Shown in pieces: positions 10,049 to 19,926 of a stretch of 59,434 nucleotides of DNA; position 1 is the first letter of the stretch; each line of letters opens with the position of its first letter. A model generated the notes under the pieces. That model was not told the origin of the DNA, made no database searches, and saw nothing but the letters and a program-made list of their open reading frames with translations. Made by a program: the position numbers and the translations under genes. Origin of the DNA: an uncultured Paraburkholderia sp. (GTDB taxonomy: Bacteria; Pseudomonadota; Gammaproteobacteria; Burkholderiales; Burkholderiaceae); the NCBI GenBank assembly GCA_940747215.1, contig CALNWS010000024.1, forward strand, positions 1-59,434, read 5' to 3'.

Positions 10049-11070
10049 GCCTGACGTGCAGGTGATTCTCGTCACCGGTCATGGCGATATCTTGATGGCC
10101 GTACAGGCCATGCGCGACGGTGCGTACGATTTTCATCGAGAAGCCGTTCGCTTCCGAGCGTCTGATCGAAACCGTGCGGCGCAAGCTGGTGCTCGAAAAC
10201 CTCGTGCTGCGCCGCGAACTGGCCGAACAGAATTCGGTGGCGCCGCGCACATCGGGCGCAGTCCGGCGATCGAACAGATACGGCGGCTCATTGCGAACGT
10301 GGCGCCCACGGACGCCTCGGTGCTCATCAACGGCAACACGGGCGCGGGCAAGGAGCTGATCGCGCGCAGCCTGCACGAGATGTCGCCGCGGCGCGCTGCC
10401 GGAGCCGATGTTCGAGTCCAAGATGTTCGGCTACGAGCCGGGCACCTTCACGGGCGCGGCGAAGCGGCGCATCGGCAAGCTCGAACATGCGTCGGGCGGC
10501 GGCACGCTTTTTCTCGACGAGATCGAAAGCATGCCGCTCGCGTTGCAGGTGAAGCTGCTTCGCGTGTTGCAGGACGGCGTGCTGGAGCGGCTGGGTTCGA
10601 ATCAGCCGATTCGCGTGAACTGCCGCGTGGTGGCCGCCGCGAAAGGCGATATGGCCGAACACGTCGCCGACGGCTCGTTCCAGCGCGACCTGCTGTACCG
10701 TCTGAACGTGGTGACGATCGCGCTGCCGCCGCTCGGCGAGCGTCGCGAAGACATCGTGCCGCTCTTCGAACATTTCCTGCTGGACGCGGCGGTGCGCTAT
10801 AAGCGGCCCGCGCCCATTCTCATGGACCGGCAACGCGCCGGCCTGATGCAGCGCGACTGGCCGGGCAACGTGCGCGAACTGCGCAATGCGGCGGCGCAAC
10901 CGCTCAAGGAGCGTGTCGAACAATTCGAGCGGGCGGTGATTGCGGAGGCTCTGGAACAGGCGGGCGGCGCGGTCGCCGTGGCGGCGGACCGGTTGTAGCT
11001 TGGCAAGGCGACGCTTTACGAGAAGATCAAGCGGTATAGCCTCGCCGCCAAAGGGGAAGGGGAAAGGTAA
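10049..11070 (+). pseudogene. dctD: Sigma-54 response regulator DctD, N-terminally deleted and frameshifted
   Basis: Starts abruptly in the second half of the receiver ([20 protein letters not shown]), so the phospho-acceptor Asp is lost. The AAA+ domain is recognisable in three frames: Walker A region [17 protein letters not shown], the sigma-54 contact loop read as GTFTGA instead of GAFTGA, Walker [10 protein letters not shown], and RDWPGNVREL. About ten residues (GPFVAVNCG-like) are missing near 10398. The Fis-type DNA-binding helix ends with a TAG at 10996 followed by LGKATLYEKIKRY. It completes the decay of dctABD. Confidence 0.87.
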
Positions 11071-11175
11071 GGCGAGGTTTTCGCTGCGCCGGCTGGCCCG
11101 GTTGAATCGGGCGTGATGGCCGGCGCGGTTGAATCAGATCGGGTGAGCTTGGGTGAGCTTCAGTGAATCCGTTGC

Positions 11176-11715
11176 TCAGGCTGCGTTCAGCGCCTTTTCC
11201 AGTAACTGGTCGAGTTCCGCGAATTGCGGTTCCCCAACGTAGCGCTTCAGAATGTGCCCGTCTTTATCGACGAGGAACGTGGTGGGCGTGAGCTGCACGT
11301 TGCCGAACTGCTTGGCGGCCGAACCGTTGTCCATTGCGACCTTGAACGGCAACTGACGCGTTTGCGTGTAGTTGGTCACGTACATGGGCGCGTCGTAATT
11401 CATCGCCACGGCCACGAATTCGAGGCCCTTGTCCCTGAAGCGGTTATACGTCTGGACCATCTGTGGCATTTCCTTCATGCAGGTGTCGCAGCTCGTTGCC
11501 CAGAAGTTGACCAGATAAACCTTGCCCTTCAGATCCGCCGTGGACACTTTCTGCCCCGACAGCAGCGTGAAAGTGGCGTCCGGCACGCGTTGCTGGCTGG
11601 CGAACGCGAAATAGCCGGCGACCGCAATGGCGATGGCGACGACGGCCGCGATGATGTAGCGAATCGGATTTCCGCGCCGGGCGGGAGTGGACACGCTGGA
11701 AACAGTGGTGCTCAT
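11176..11715 (-). CDS. TlpA/ResA-like thioredoxin-fold protein, membrane-anchored
   Basis: 179 residues, starting at the ATG MSTTVSSVSTPARR. One transmembrane helix (about residues 19-38, YIIAAVVAIAIAVAGYF) anchors a periplasmic thioredoxin domain. The redox motif is WATSCDTCMKEMP (CxxC), with the conserved cis-proline segment LTPTTFLVDKDG. Proteins of this family reduce or donate disulfides in the periplasm, often for cytochrome c or copper-site assembly, though the partner is not shown here. A longer reading upstream (38 codons) is unlikely because it would precede the charged N-terminus and membrane anchor. Confidence 0.88.
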   Translation of the reverse strand: MSTTVSSVSTPARRGNPIRYIIAAVVAIAIAVAGYFAFASQQRVPDATFTLLSGQKVSTADLKGKVYLVNFWATSCDTCMKEMPQMVQTYNRFRDKGLEFVAVAMNYDAPMYVTNYTQTRQLPFKVAMDNGSAAKQFGNVQLTPTTFLVDKDGHILKRYVGEPQFAELDQLLEKALNAA

Positions 11716-11940
11716 GTACGCCTCGAGAGTCACGCTGGATGCGCGGAAGGGTGCGCTGCTGGTGCTTTTGCCTGCTGCAACAAGGCCTTGCAACTCAGCC
11801 ACGGCGCAGTCCGCGTATTGTAGCCGCATTCCGGTGCAGCAGCAGGCGGCGGCTCGTAGGCTAATAGGCCGATGGGCCGATAAGTTTAATAGGGTTTTAC
11901 GATTTCAACGGTCTTTCAGAGGACTCATTTCTGGCTCCCC

Positions 11941-12486
11941 ATGCTCGCAACCGATGCCCGCGCTTTTTTTGCCTTCCGTCGTTTTTTCAATGTTCCGTCT
12001 TTTCCAGTCGCGAGGCGCGTATCCGCCACCGTGCCGACAGTGTTGACCGTGCTGCTCGCGCTGGTCCTCGGTGCCGCGCTCACGGCCTGTTCGCCGACAT
12101 TCGACTGGCGGACCATCATGAATAACGACGATGGCTACACCGTCGATCTGCCCGCCAAACCCGGCAATGACGAGCGTACGGTGCAGATCGGCGGAACACC
12201 GATGCAGATGGTGATGCCCAGACCGCCGACGCCGTTTTCGCCGTCGGCACCGTGATGCTGCCGGACGAGCTTGCGCGGAACGTGGGCGCCGTGCAGATTC
12301 CGCTCGCAACGGGCGGCCAGGTGCTTGGACTGGAGATGCACCGGGGCGGGTTCGAAGCACGAATCTAGGCTGGTCTATGCGCGCCTCGTGCCCATGGCAG
12401 GCACGTCTATCAGGCCGGATCATCGCTTCCAAACCACTGCCGGACGAGCAGGTCGATCAATTTTTTCGTCGTTCAAACTGTTTTAA
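11941..12486 (+). pseudogene. Lipoprotein, broken
   Basis: A signal-peptide-like segment with a lipobox (TVLLALVLGAALTACSPTFDW) is followed by NDDGYTVDLPAKPG. The reading then shifts at about 12230 (AVFAVGTVMLPDE), loses some sequence and shifts again, ending FFSSFKLF before TAA at 12484. The family is not one I can name. The Cys after LTA suggests lipid attachment and a periplasm-facing position. Confidence 0.65.
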
Positions 12487-12816
12487 AAACGGTATTTTTG
12501 GCCGATCCAGCGCGCTGAAGATGAGCGCGTGAAGTGAAGGTTCCTTCGTAGCTTCATGCGCTAATTCACGGTTTACGTTGAGGTTTTCCCCAAACCTCGA
12601 TTGCCTATGGATAACTCTGTTGAGAAGTCACCGTTTTTTGCCGCAAATGCTCATCGGATGGGCTTCCTGTCAGGAAATGCTGCGCGCGACCGTTTGAAAA
12701 TTCAATAAAATCAATGGTCTTGTCCTTCCACCTTTAATGCACCTTTCAGATGTTTCAAAATCTGTCTGGAGCGCTAACGTGTGCATAAGTCAAGTCTTGA
12801 CAGTAGATTTTTCATC
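12487..12816. other. Intergenic stretch without a recognisable gene
   Basis: About 330 bp, AT-richer than its surroundings, with no coding frame I can support. It may be decayed coding sequence between the lipoprotein remnant and the 3' end of comM. Confidence 0.4.
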
Positions 12817-14291
12817 TCATAGAGCGCCCGCCGCGCGGCGATACTGGATTGCTTCGCCGACCTGCGCACGATCTTCAGCACACGGTAATAAGCTCGCGCC
12901 GACCAGCCGAAGCGCTCGCCCGCTTCGCGCAACAGCGCTTCACCCGCTGCGTCGGGTCGGCACATCTCGTCGACTTCGCGGCCCGCCAGTTCCCGATTGG
13001 TCTTTCCCTGACGAGTGAGTTGCCGTTAGCGAGCCGCGCGCACGCGTCCGGCGATCGGCTCGCTTCTTTCGCCCGTGACGCTCACGCGCGCCGACAACTC
13101 GACCGGGGTAAGCGCCGGAATCTCGATCTGGATGTCGATGCGGTCGAGCAAGGGCCCAGAGAGCTTGCGCAGATAGCGTGCGGCAATTTCCGGCGTGCAG
13201 CGGCAGCGGCCGTTCGGATCGCCGCGCCAGCCGCACGGGCAGGGGTTCATTGCGGCATTGCAGGCTGCCGGAAAGTCCGCCTGCAATGCCGCGCGCGAAA
13301 TGGTGATGTGGCCGGCTTTCAGCGGTTCGCGTAGCGTTTCGAGCACGTTGCGGTCGAACTCGGGCAATTCGTCGAGGAACAGGACCCCGAGATGCGCCAG
13401 CTTGATCTCGCCGGGTTGCGGCGGATTGCGTCCGCCCACGAGCTCCGCCGCGCTCGACGAATGATGCGGCGCGCGAAACGGCCACTGCCGCCATTGCGAC
13501 GGCGAAAAACCGGCGCGGCTCGCCGACAGCAGCGCGGCAGAGCTGTGCGCCTCGTCGTCGGTCATCGGCGGCAGGAGGCTCGGCAGACGCGCGGCAAGCA
13601 TCGACTTGCCCGCGCCGGGCGGTCCGACTATTAGCATGTGATGGCCGCCCGCGGCCGCGACTTCGAGTGCGCGCACAGGCTCGGCAGATCAGCGGTGCCG
13701 TAGACGTCCACGCCGGGCACGAGCGCCGCTTCCGCCGCGCTCGCCGCGGGCAGATAGAGCTGTGGCGTGCAATGCGCGGCATTGGCCGGGCATGCTCGTC
13801 GCTGGGAACCGAAGTGGAATACGAGGCGGGAACCGCGCCGCAAGTCGAGTCTGGAAAAGAAGCCCGAGAAAGCGGTTGAGAAGCCGCCTGCGCCGCCGAG
13901 CGCGCCGTCCCGCACGCCATCGCAAATGCGCCGCGCATGGGCCGCAGCGCGTCTGTCAGGGAAAGCTCACCGGCAAACTTTCGATGCAGCGCGATTCGGG
14001 CGGAATCTGTCCGCTTGCCGCGAGAATGCCCAGCGCGATCGGCAGATCGAAGCGTCCCGATTCCTTCGGAAGATTGGCTGGCGCGAGATTGACGGTGATT
14101 CGCCGCACCGGGAAGTCGAAGCCGCAGTTCTGCAAAGCGGCGCGCACGCGCTCGCGGCTCTCGCGCACTTCGAGATCCGGAAGGCCGACTATCGAGAAAG
14201 AGGGAAGACCGTTGGCGAGATGGGCCTCGACGGTTACTTCGGGCGCGCGACCAGAGGCCGGCGCGCGACTGCGCACCACGGCAAGCGACAT
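12817..14291 (-). pseudogene. comM: ComM/YifB Mg-chelatase-like AAA+ ATPase, broken
   Basis: The N-terminus is intact (MSLAVVRSRAP, LPSFSIVGLPDLEVRES) to about 13956. The reading then moves through at least two frames (LYLPAASAAEAALVPGVDV) before the AAA+ core: Walker A GPPGAGKSMLA, Walker B VLFLDELPEF, and MNPCPCGWRGD. A TAA at 13026-13028 interrupts the gene before RQLTRQGKTN. The C-terminus has a small deletion and frame change before EAIQYRR at 12817. Total length is close to a normal comM. ComM is a branch-migration helicase that helps integrate DNA in natural transformation. Confidence 0.88.
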
Positions 14292-14414
14292 GTTTTTTCC
14301 CGCCGGACCGCGCGACAGACGCGCAAGTCCCCTTAAGATACTGATGACGTCACGGCTCGCTTGGCAGTGATTACAGCCCGGCGCAGCGCGAACGCTGCGC
14401 TTTGAAAGCGCGGT

Positions 14415-14672
14415 TTAAGGTGTAGGCATGGAAACCGGCAGCTTCTGTTCGAGCTCGGCCACGCGGCGCTCCAGTTCTTCGAGACGTGCGCGCGTGCGCA
14501 CCAGCACTTGGGTTTGCGTATCGAACTCTTCGCGCGTCACCAGATCGAGCTTCGAAAAGCCTTGCGACAGCATTGCCTTCACGTTGCGTTCGACGTCCTT
14601 GACCGGCGAGTTCTTGAATAGCTCACTCATGCGGGCCTGAAAGTCGTTAAACGCATCGTTCGGTTGTTTCAT
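14415..14672 (-). CDS. ubiK: Ubiquinone biosynthesis accessory factor UbiK (BMFP domain)
   Basis: 85 residues of the BMFP/YqiC family: an amphipathic N-terminal helix (NDAFNDFQARMSELFKNSP) and a C-terminal coiled coil (TRARLEELERRVAELEQKL) that trimerises. UbiK binds the soluble UbiJ complex for ubiquinone synthesis. The ATG at 14670-14672 is chosen because MKQPNDAF is the family start. An in-frame extension upstream would run into the NtrC-like box. It is divergent from glnK-amtB. Confidence 0.88.
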   Translation of the reverse strand: MKQPNDAFNDFQARMSELFKNSPVKDVERNVKAMLSQGFSKLDLVTREEFDTQTQVLVRTRARLEELERRVAELEQKLPVSMPTP

Positions 14673-14686
14673 GGTGTTCCCCTTGG

Positions 14687-14703
14687 TGCACAAAAAATGT
14701 GCA
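14687..14703. promoter_or_regulatory. NtrC-type binding site
   Basis: TGCAC (14687-14691), seven bases, GTGCA (14699-14703): a perfect palindromic match to the NtrC enhancer pattern TGCAC-N7-GTGCA. It lies about 230 bp upstream of a sigma-54 promoter for glnK-amtB, a usual enhancer distance, and just before the ubiK start on the other strand. Confidence 0.7.
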
Positions 14704-14933
14704 TATTTCATTACGCCTGTGCCTCACTACGGCGAATGGGCGGACTTGGTGCATGTCCAGCCGGCCGCCGCAAGCGTATGAGCCCGTTTGTGCGCGCTCC
14801 CGCGTTCGAGACCTTCGAGCACTCTAACAGCGATCCATATGACGCGCCATCATACCCCGCCAACGTTGGACGTCCGGCCAGGGTGCTTTGCGCCACTTCA
14901 CGCAAGGCCCGCTGCGCGGCCCCGGACGCAATA

Positions 14934-14949
14934 TGGCATGGCTGTTGCT
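14934..14949 (+). promoter_or_regulatory. Sigma-54 promoter of glnK-amtB
   Basis: TGGCATG-GCTG-TTGCT matches the -24/-12 consensus (TGGCAYR-N4-TTGCW) with the required ten bases between GG and GC. It is on the correct strand, 145 bp before glnK. With the NtrC box upstream it implies induction under nitrogen limitation. Confidence 0.8.
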
Positions 14950-15004
14950 TTTACTGCCCCGCGTGTACCACCGGCGTTTTTTATCGGTAGCGCATAGACC
15001 ACAC

Positions 15005-15078
15005 GAAGCGGGTTACGGGAACGAAACGGGTTACGCAGCGGTACGCAAACGGGTCATGCAAACAGGTTACGCAACTAA
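15005..15078 (+). repeat. Decayed short repeats in the glnK leader
   Basis: Four imperfect copies of CGGGTTACG-like units follow each other (near 15009, 15029, 15050 and 15065), several preceded by AAAC or GAAAC. They lie between the sigma-54 promoter and the glnK start codon, so they would be in the mRNA leader. Confidence 0.5.
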
Positions 15079-15432
<354 letters not shown>

Positions 15433-15480
15433 CACCAAGAGATATCGATACATACAGATAGCGATAAGAGGAAACGAAAG

Positions 15481-16962
15481 ATGCGCAAATTATTGATGTC
15501 CCTGCTGATGGCCGGTTCGCTGCTCACGGGCGGTATCGGCACCGCTCTCGCGGACGACGCTTCCGCGCCGGCAGCCGCCTCGGCCGCTGCTTCCGATACG
15601 ACGGCGAGCGCGTCGGCCGCCGCTTCGACCGCGGACGCGACCGCCGGTACCGCCAACGCGGTGGCTTCGGCACCGGCAGCGGTGGCAGCACCATCGGACG
15701 GCGCGCCCGCTGCACCGACTGCGCCGTTCACGGTCGATTCGTCGAAGATCAATTCCGGCGACACCGCCTGGATGCTGACGTCCACCGCGCTCGTGCTGTT
15801 CATGACGATTCCGGGTCTCGCACTGTTCTACGGCGGCATGGTCCGTAAGAAGAACGTGCTCGCGACGCTGATGCAAAGCTTCGCTATCACCTGCCTCGTG
15901 ACGATCATCTGGGCGGTCGTGGGCTACACGCTCGCGTTTACGCCGGGCGGCGCGTTCATCGGCGGCTTTTCGCGCTTTTTCATGGCGGGCATGAGCTACG
16001 TGAAGGGCGACAAGGCCACGATGCTGACCGTCAGCCACCTCGCGCCGACGATTCCCGAGACCGTATACTTCGTCTATCAGATGACGTTCGCGATCATCAC
16101 GCCGGCTCTCATCACGGGCGCGTTTGCTGACCGCATGAAGTTCTCGGCGATGCTCGTGTTCATGATGCTGTGGTCGATCATCGTCTACTCGCCGATCGCG
16201 CACATGGTCTGGGAACCGACCGGCTGGCTCGCATCGGCAGGCATCCTCGACTTCGCAGGCGGTACGGTGGTGCACATTAACGCGGGTATCGCGGGCCTCG
16301 TCTGCTGTCTGGTGCTCGGCAAGCGCGTCGGCTACGGCCGCGAAGCGATGGCGCCGCACAACCTGACGCTCACGCTGATCGGTGGCGCGATGCTGTGGGT
16401 GGGCTGGTTCGGCTTCAACGCCGGTTCGGCTCTCGCAGCGGACGGCCGTGCCAGCTTCGCGATGTTCGCCACGCAGGTTGCGACGGCCGCGGCGGCACTC
16501 GCCTGGATGTTCGCCGAATGGGCCGCGAAGGGTAAGCCGTCGGTGCTCGGTATCGTGTCGGGCGCTGTGGCGGGTCTCGTGGCGATTACGCCGGCTTCGG
16601 GCTTCGTCGGCATGACGGGTTCGCTCGTGATCGGCATCGTGGCAGGCGTGGTCTGCTTCTGGTCGGCCACGTGGCTCAAGCACAAGTTCGGTTACGACGA
16701 CTCGCTCGACGCGTTCGGCGTGCACTGCGTCGGCGGCATCGTGGGCGCACTGCTGACCGGCGTGTTCGCAGTCAAGGACATCGGCGGCGTGGGCGGCAGC
16801 TTCGTTCTGCAGGCCAAGGGCGTGATCACGACCCTCGTCTACAGTGGCGTGGTGAGCTTCATCCTGCTGAAGATCATCGACATGGTGATGGGCATCCGCG
16901 TGACGGAAGAACAGGAACGCGAAGGTCTGGACGTGAGCCTGCACGGCGAGCACGTCGAATAA
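15481..16962 (+). CDS. amtB: Ammonium transporter AmtB
   Basis: 493 residues. A signal peptide (MRKLLMSLLMAGSLLTGG) is followed by an unusually long Ala/Ser/Thr-rich periplasmic stretch (about residues 27-85). Then come the eleven-helix Amt core starting DTAWMLTSTALVLFMTIPG and the signature FAGGTVVHINAGIAGLV, with the pore histidines in VHINAG and FGVHCVGG. The C-terminal tail (GMRV-like EEQEREGLDVSLHGE) is the GlnK contact region. Co-transcribed with glnK. The Ala-rich leader occurs in many Burkholderia AmtB proteins. Confidence 0.96.
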   Translation: MRKLLMSLLMAGSLLTGGIGTALADDASAPAAASAAASDTTASASAAASTADATAGTANAVASAPAAVAAPSDGAPAAPTAPFTVDSSKINSGDTAWMLTSTALVLFMTIPGLALFYGGMVRKKNVLATLMQSFAITCLVTIIWAVVGYTLAFTPGGAFIGGFSRFFMAGMSYVKGDKATMLTVSHLAPTIPETVYFVYQMTFAIITPALITGAFADRMKFSAMLVFMMLWSIIVYSPIAHMVWEPTGWLASAGILDFAGGTVVHINAGIAGLVCCLVLGKRVGYGREAMAPHNLTLTLIGGAMLWVGWFGFNAGSALAADGRASFAMFATQVATAAAALAWMFAEWAAKGKPSVLGIVSGAVAGLVAITPASGFVGMTGSLVIGIVAGVVCFWSATWLKHKFGYDDSLDAFGVHCVGGIVGALLTGVFAVKDIGGVGGSFVLQAKGVITTLVYSGVVSFILLKIIDMVMGIRVTEEQEREGLDVSLHGEHVE

Positions 16963-17029
16963 GGACAGCCTCGGGGTTCGACTCCGCGCGCTCTAGGGTG
17001 TGCGGAGCAGGGGTAAGCACAGCGATTTT

Positions 17030-17052
17030 GGCGCGCCTTCGGCGGGTTTTTC
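17030..17052 (+). terminator. Possible terminator after amtB
   Basis: A short hairpin around CGCC-TTC-GGCG is followed by GGTTTTTC about 70 bp after the amtB stop. The stem is short, so this is weak. Confidence 0.3.
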
Positions 17053-17211
17053 TTGCGCCTGTCTCGTTTTAACAGTAACAGTAGTTTTTCGCGCCTATCG
17101 GAGCGATAGCGAGAATGCATTCGCGTCCGCTTGCGAATGGAGAAAGCGTCCCCAAATGGACAAAGTATTTATTTGCTCTACAACCTTTTTTCTCCAGTCT
17201 GCGAGTGATCA

Positions 17212-18501
17212 ATGGTTCCGCACCTAGTTACGGCGTTAAACGGCCCGCTGCTCGATCTCGAGCGGAAGATCCTCGACGCTACGCCCGTCATCGAACGCTG
17301 GTTCCGGCTCGAATGGCAGGAGCATACGCCGCCGTTCTACTGTTCCGTCGATCTGCGTAACGCCGGCTTCAAGCTCGCGCCGGTCGATACCAATCTGTTT
17401 CCTGGCGCGTTCAACAACCTGCCGCAGGAAGTGTTGCCGCTCGCCGTGCAGGCCGCGATGGCGTCGATCGAAAAGATCTGCCCGGACGCGAAGAACCTGC
17501 TGGTCATTCCCGAGCGCCACACGCGCAACGCGTTTTATCTCGAGAACGTCGCCCGTCTGGCCGTGATCATGCGCCAGGCCGGCCTGAACGTGCGTTTCGG
17601 CACGCTCGACGAAAGCATTCAAGGTCCCGTCACCATTGCGCTGTCCGACGGTCAGAAGCTTGTGCTCGAACCGCTCGAACGCTCGCAGCGTCGCCTTGGA
17701 CTCAAGAATTTCGACCCGTGCTCGATTCTGCTGAACAATGACCTCTCCGGTGGCATTCCGCCCGTGCTGGAAAATCTGCACGAGCAATATCTGCTACCGC
17801 CGCTGCATGCGGGCTGGGCCGTTCGCCGCAAATCGACGCACTTCTCGTGCTATGACGACGTGGCGAAGAAGTTCGCCAAGATGGTCGAGATCGATCCGTG
17901 GATGATCAACCCGTACTTCGCGCACGTGGAAGGCGTCGATTTTCAGGAGCGCACGGGCGAGGAGGCGCTCACCGAGGCGATCGACGGCGTGCTCAAGAAG
18001 ATCGCCAAGAAGTATCGCGAGTACGGCATCTCCGAGAAACCGTACGTCGTGATCAAGTCCGACGCTGGCACGTACGGCATGGGCGTGATGACGGTGCACG
18101 ACGCTTCCGAAGTCGCCGCGCTTACCAAGCGTGAACGCGCCAAGATGGCCGCCACCAAAGACGGTCTCGAAGTGCATGACGTGATCGTGCAGGAGGGCGT
18201 GTACACGTTCGAGCGCATCGGCGAAGAAGTGGCCGAACCCGTCGTGTACATGATCGACCGCCACGTGGTGGGCGGCTTCTACCGCGTGCACGGCAGCCGC
18301 GAGCGCGACCAGAATCTGAACGCCCCGGGCATGCACTTCGTGCCGCTCGGCTTCGAGCATACGGCGCTGCCCGACGCGCACGCCAAATCCGGCGCGGTGC
18401 CGCCGAACCGCTTCTACATGTACGGCGTGGTGGCGCGGCTCGGGCTGCTCGCCGCATCGGTCGAACTCGAAAAGACCGATCCGGAAGCGATCCAGGTTTA
18501 A
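17212..18501 (+). CDS. gshA: Glutamate-cysteine ligase (proteobacterial gshA type)
   Basis: 429-residue enzyme making gamma-glutamylcysteine, first step of glutathione synthesis. It belongs to the separate gshA family found in betaproteobacteria and acidithiobacilli (not the E. coli GshA type), recognised by VDLRNAGFKLAPVDTNLFPG near the N-terminus and VIKSDAGTYGMGVMTV, an ATP-grasp-like segment. It is followed by gshB after a strong hairpin. No clear Shine-Dalgarno is seen before the ATG. Confidence 0.93.
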   Translation: MVPHLVTALNGPLLDLERKILDATPVIERWFRLEWQEHTPPFYCSVDLRNAGFKLAPVDTNLFPGAFNNLPQEVLPLAVQAAMASIEKICPDAKNLLVIPERHTRNAFYLENVARLAVIMRQAGLNVRFGTLDESIQGPVTIALSDGQKLVLEPLERSQRRLGLKNFDPCSILLNNDLSGGIPPVLENLHEQYLLPPLHAGWAVRRKSTHFSCYDDVAKKFAKMVEIDPWMINPYFAHVEGVDFQERTGEEALTEAIDGVLKKIAKKYREYGISEKPYVVIKSDAGTYGMGVMTVHDASEVAALTKRERAKMAATKDGLEVHDVIVQEGVYTFERIGEEVAEPVVYMIDRHVVGGFYRVHGSRERDQNLNAPGMHFVPLGFEHTALPDAHAKSGAVPPNRFYMYGVVARLGLLAASVELEKTDPEAIQV

Positions 18502-18512
18502 CTCCCTAGGTG

Positions 18513-18542
18513 GACGATGGCGGCATGCGTGCCGCCATCGTC
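18513..18542 (+). terminator. Strong hairpin between gshA and gshB
   Basis: A perfect 13-bp stem (GACGATGGCGGCA, 18513-18525, pairing with 18530-18542) with loop TGCG is followed by ATTTTC. The T-run is short, so it may be a partial terminator or an mRNA-stabilising element that sets the ratio of gshA to gshB. Confidence 0.55.
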
Positions 18543-18601
18543 ATTTTCAACGACTATATTGACGAACAAAGCCAAGCTCGTCTGGGCGCACCGGAATCCT
18601 C

Positions 18602-19558
18602 ATGGACATTCTTTTCATCGCCGATCCACTCCCGCAATTCAAGATTTACAAGGACTCGACCTACGCGATGATGGCCGAGGCCGCGCGCCGCGGTCACACG
18701 CTCTATACGTGCGAGCCGAAGCATCTGGCGTGGACGGGCGGTGACGTCGAAGCGAACGTGCAGCGTTTTGCGATCATTGGCGACGTGACGGGTCTGCACC
18801 GTAACACGTGGTACGCGGCCGAGGCAGCCGCGCCGCGTTCGCTGAAGAGCTTCAGTGCCGTGCTGATGCGCAAGGACCCGCCGTTCGACATGGAATACGT
18901 GACGTCCACGTGGCTGCTGGAGATGGCCGAGCGCGGCGGCGCGCGCATCTTCAACAAGCCGCAGGCGATCCGCGATCACTCGGAAAAGCTCGCGATCGGC
19001 GAGTTTCCGGAGTTCGTCGCGCCCACGCTCGTGACGCGCGACACCGCACGTCTGCGTGCCTTCCACGAGCAGCATGGCGACGTGATTCTGAAGCCGCTCG
19101 ACGGCATGGGCGGCATGGGCGTCTTCCGGGTGAAGGCGGACGGCATGAACCTCGGTTCGATCATCGAAATGCTGAGCCACGACGGCGCGCGCACGGTGAT
19201 GGTGCAGAAATTCATCCCCGAAATCAAGGAAGGCGACAAGCGCATTCTGCTGATAGGCGGCGAAGCGGTGCCGTATTCGCTCGCGCGCATTCCGCAAGGC
19301 AATGAAGTGCGCGGCAATCTCGCGGCGGGCGGTTTGGGCGTGGCGCGTCCTCTCACCGATCACGACCGCAAGATCGCCGACACGCTCGCACCCGTGCTGG
19401 CGGCGCGCGGCTTGCTGCTGGTTGGTCTGGATACAATCGGCGACTGGCTCACCGAAGTCAACGTAACGAGCCCGACGTGTTTCCGCGAAATCATGGACCA
19501 GACGGGTTTCGACGTTGCGGCCATGTTCATCGACGCGCTGGAACGCGCGGCGGGTTAA
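18602..19558 (+). CDS. gshB: Glutathione synthetase
   Basis: 318-residue ATP-grasp enzyme adding glycine to gamma-glutamylcysteine. The N-terminal domain begins MDILFIADPLPQFKIYKDST. The ATP-grasp loop is LDGMGGMGVFRV, and the C-terminal metal-binding segment is EVNVTSPTCFREI. Normal length and intact. It lies 100 bp after gshA. Confidence 0.97.
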   Translation: MDILFIADPLPQFKIYKDSTYAMMAEAARRGHTLYTCEPKHLAWTGGDVEANVQRFAIIGDVTGLHRNTWYAAEAAAPRSLKSFSAVLMRKDPPFDMEYVTSTWLLEMAERGGARIFNKPQAIRDHSEKLAIGEFPEFVAPTLVTRDTARLRAFHEQHGDVILKPLDGMGGMGVFRVKADGMNLGSIIEMLSHDGARTVMVQKFIPEIKEGDKRILLIGGEAVPYSLARIPQGNEVRGNLAAGGLGVARPLTDHDRKIADTLAPVLAARGLLLVGLDTIGDWLTEVNVTSPTCFREIMDQTGFDVAAMFIDALERAAG

Positions 19559-19926
19559 ACCGCCCGCGATGCTAGCCTGAAGTGAGCCGGGAGCCGGCTG
19601 GGTACGAGCCCGAGGCGAGTTCGAGGCAAGGTTCGAATCCGGCTTGAATGGCTGCGGTCGTCCCCAAATTGCGTAGTGAATAGCCGCTTTGGCGCGAAAA
19701 TGAGCCTGCTACAATGCCAGCTTCGCCGCGCCAAGCTGGTTGGGCGGCGTCTGCCGGGCGCCGCGAGCATGGCTTGCGGACTGCGAGCGAGCAGATTTCG
19801 CGTGCCGCGGACTGTTCGCCGATGGTGCATTCCGGCCCCAACGACCCACGGCCGGTCGTGGGCGCTTGCGAACCGGGTGTCGTCCCGGTCCACGGTTCGA
19901 GGCCGTTCTTTTGCAGTAAGGCTGAC
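19559..19926. other. Intergenic stretch before the PTS genes
   Basis: 368 bp with no supported gene. A promoter-like CTACAAT occurs near 19709. An inverted GGCCGGTCGTGGG/CCC-type pattern occurs near 19850. Nothing definite. Confidence 0.35.

Noticed and set aside
12600..12640. A replication origin with DnaA boxes (TGGATAACTC-type sequence)
   Set aside because: Only one weak box-like sequence is present, with no dnaA, dnaN, parAB or AT-rich repeats.
15005..15078. A CRISPR array before glnK
   Set aside because: Units are about 9 bp, diverged, and have no regular spacers; no cas genes are present.
15490..16953. A 487-codon minus-strand frame opposite amtB
   Set aside because: Low-complexity His/Arg/Ala antisense reading of amtB, no start signal or family resemblance.
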